Positions 4,596 to 5,332 of a stretch of 5,332 bases of DNA are shown one piece after another. The translations under genes were made by a program, and so were the position numbers. How positions within the stretch are numbered: position 1 is the stretch's first letter; every line of letters starts with the position of its first letter. The notes under the pieces are model-generated. The model saw only the letters and a program-made list of their open reading frames with translations, ran no database searches and was not told the origin of the DNA. The DNA is from Thermoleophilia bacterium (lineage in GTDB: Bacteria; Actinomycetota; Thermoleophilia; RBG-16-64-13), in contig JAFGIH010000841.1 in assembly GCA_016929985.1 (NCBI GenBank), positions 1-5,332 on the forward strand. The letters are read 5' to 3'.

Positions 4596-5332
4596 AGCGC
4601 CTCAGCCTGACGCCTGCGGCGCCGGCGGCGGAGCAGCCAGATCCCCAACAGGGTCAGGATGATCAATCCGACCAGCCCCGCGAACGCGATGAGCCCGATG
4701 TGCACCCAGTCGTAGGCGACGCTCTCGCCCTGCATCCGCCTGCTGTCTGAGATCCCTACCTCCCAGACGAGTGTGTTCCCCTGCACGTGGTCGGCGTTGT
4801 TGTCTTTGATGACCCCAGGAAGCGTAACGCGGTTCTCGAGTTTTATGACCTCGCCCAGCATCTCCACGGGCAGCCCGAGGTCGCTCTCTTGGGCCTCTTG
4901 CAGGGCGCCGCTCGGGTCGATGGTCGTCGAATAGGTGGTCTTGGTCCTGAAGAAGCCCTCATCCTGGGTGAGCGAGAATCTGTCGGCGTCGAAGAACGTG
5001 GAGAGGACGCGGCCGTCGGTGAGCTCCTCGAGTTCCGCGAGGTCGGCGAAGTCGTGCGACAGGCTTATCCACCGTGTGCCATCGTCGTCGGTGCCCTGGT
5101 CTACCGACCAGTCTGTGGGGATAGTGCCGATGAGCAGGGGGAGGAGCACATCCAAGCTCTCAGGAGTGAGGCCCTCGAGGATCTCGAGCCCGCCGAGGCC
5201 TTCGAGACCCTCGAACAGAGACCCCAGGTCGCCCAGTCCGCTGAGGCTGGAGGCCGCTTGCAGGAGCGCGTTCTGAAGCTCCTTGTCCAGGGCCAGCCGG
5301 ACGCCGGTAGAGCCGGAGCCATCTTCCTCCAC
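4517..5332 (-). CDS. LppM/DUF3153-like membrane-anchored extracytoplasmic protein (N-terminus outside window)
   Basis: The frame is open to the right edge; 271 residues are visible and the leader peptide, perhaps with a lipobox, is expected upstream. The first visible residues (DGSGSTGVRLALDKEL) and the late strand pair VTLPGVIKDNNADHVQGNTLVWEV at about 169-192, of which LPG (171-173) and the N-x-x-D..G-N-T-x-x-W part are most telling, resemble the LppM/DUF3153 domain of actinobacterial and cyanobacterial lipoproteins. A single membrane helix at 211-234 is followed by seven arginines (235-241), a stop-transfer signal placing the domain outside and the tail inside. The tail ends with eleven prolines (249-259) and STRAGTPPTSAP. 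Residues 30-55 carry a leucine every third residue. No enzymatic residues are evident; LppM has been linked to phosphoinositide binding in mycobacteria, but that role cannot be carried over. The 3' end overlaps the acetyltransferase gene by 79 bases in convergent orientation. Confidence 0.7.
   Translation of the reverse strand: MEEDGSGSTGVRLALDKELQNALLQAASSLSGLGDLGSLFEGLEGLGGLEILEGLTPESLDVLLPLLIGTIPTDWSVDQGTDDDGTRWISLSHDFADLAELEELTDGRVLSTFFDADRFSLTQDEGFFRTKTTYSTTIDPSGALQEAQESDLGLPVEMLGEVIKLENRVTLPGVIKDNNADHVQGNTLVWEVGISDSRRMQGESVAYDWVHIGLIAFAGLVGLIILTLLGIWLLRRRRRRRQAEALQAPPPPPPPPPPPSTRAGTPPTSAP
4557..4589. repeat. GGN triplet tract coding poly-Gly on one strand and poly-Pro on the other
   Basis: Eleven consecutive GGN codons end the acetyltransferase gene. 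Read on the minus strand, in a frame offset by one base (4556-4588), the same tract gives eleven CCN proline codons in the LppM-like gene. The third bases vary (T, C, A, G), so it is a degenerate triplet repeat and not a pure homopolymer. Confidence 0.9.
5168..5245 (-). repeat. Leucine triad repeat (G-L-E-like) in the LppM-like protein
   Basis: Leucine occupies residues 30, 33, 36 and 39, then 43, 46, 49, 52 and 55 of the visible protein, mostly as Gly-Leu-Glu triplets. In the DNA, 9-base units related to CTCGAGNNN recur between about 5172 and 5216, suggesting tandem duplication of a short unit. Confidence 0.6.

Overview
The window is gene-dense and GC-rich. It holds eight protein genes, two of them cut by the window edges, and I see no RNA gene, insertion sequence or CRISPR array. 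Shine-Dalgarno sites, overlapping stop/start codons and GTG/TTG starts mark it as bacterial. AcuB-like, PcrB, YvoF-like and DUF1405 proteins are best known from Bacillota. The LppM/DUF3153-like protein is more typical of actinobacteria, and the corrinoid protein implies one-carbon (methyl transfer) metabolism, often anaerobic. I infer a high-GC monoderm, either a deep actinobacterial lineage or a high-GC Bacillota, but the sequence alone does not decide between them.

Left part, + strand (1-976): the C-terminal effector domain (UTRA) of a GntR/HutC-type regulator is joined by a 4-base TTGA overlap to a corrinoid (B12-binding) carrier protein of the methyltransferase type. The matching methyltransferase is not in the window.

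Middle, - strand (1012-3981), read right to left: a DUF1405 membrane protein, then pcrB (heptaprenylglyceryl phosphate synthase, sharing one base with the preceding stop), then a ProC-like reductase whose substrate-loop signature is eroded, then an AcuB-like CBS-CBS-ACT protein. The first three look like one operon; acuB follows after 67 bases with its own strong ribosome binding site.

Right part: a YvoF-like hexapeptide acetyltransferase diverges from the DUF1405 gene across a 77-base region with a probable promoter. In Bacillus subtilis, PcrB makes the archaea-type ether lipid precursor heptaprenylglyceryl phosphate, and YvoF acetylates its dephosphorylated product. Finding both around one promoter region suggests a compact ether-lipid locus, with the DUF1405 protein as a candidate membrane partner of unknown function. 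The YvoF gene ends in eleven glycine codons that overlap, antisense, the eleven proline codons at the end of a convergent LppM-like membrane-anchored protein gene, which runs off the right edge.
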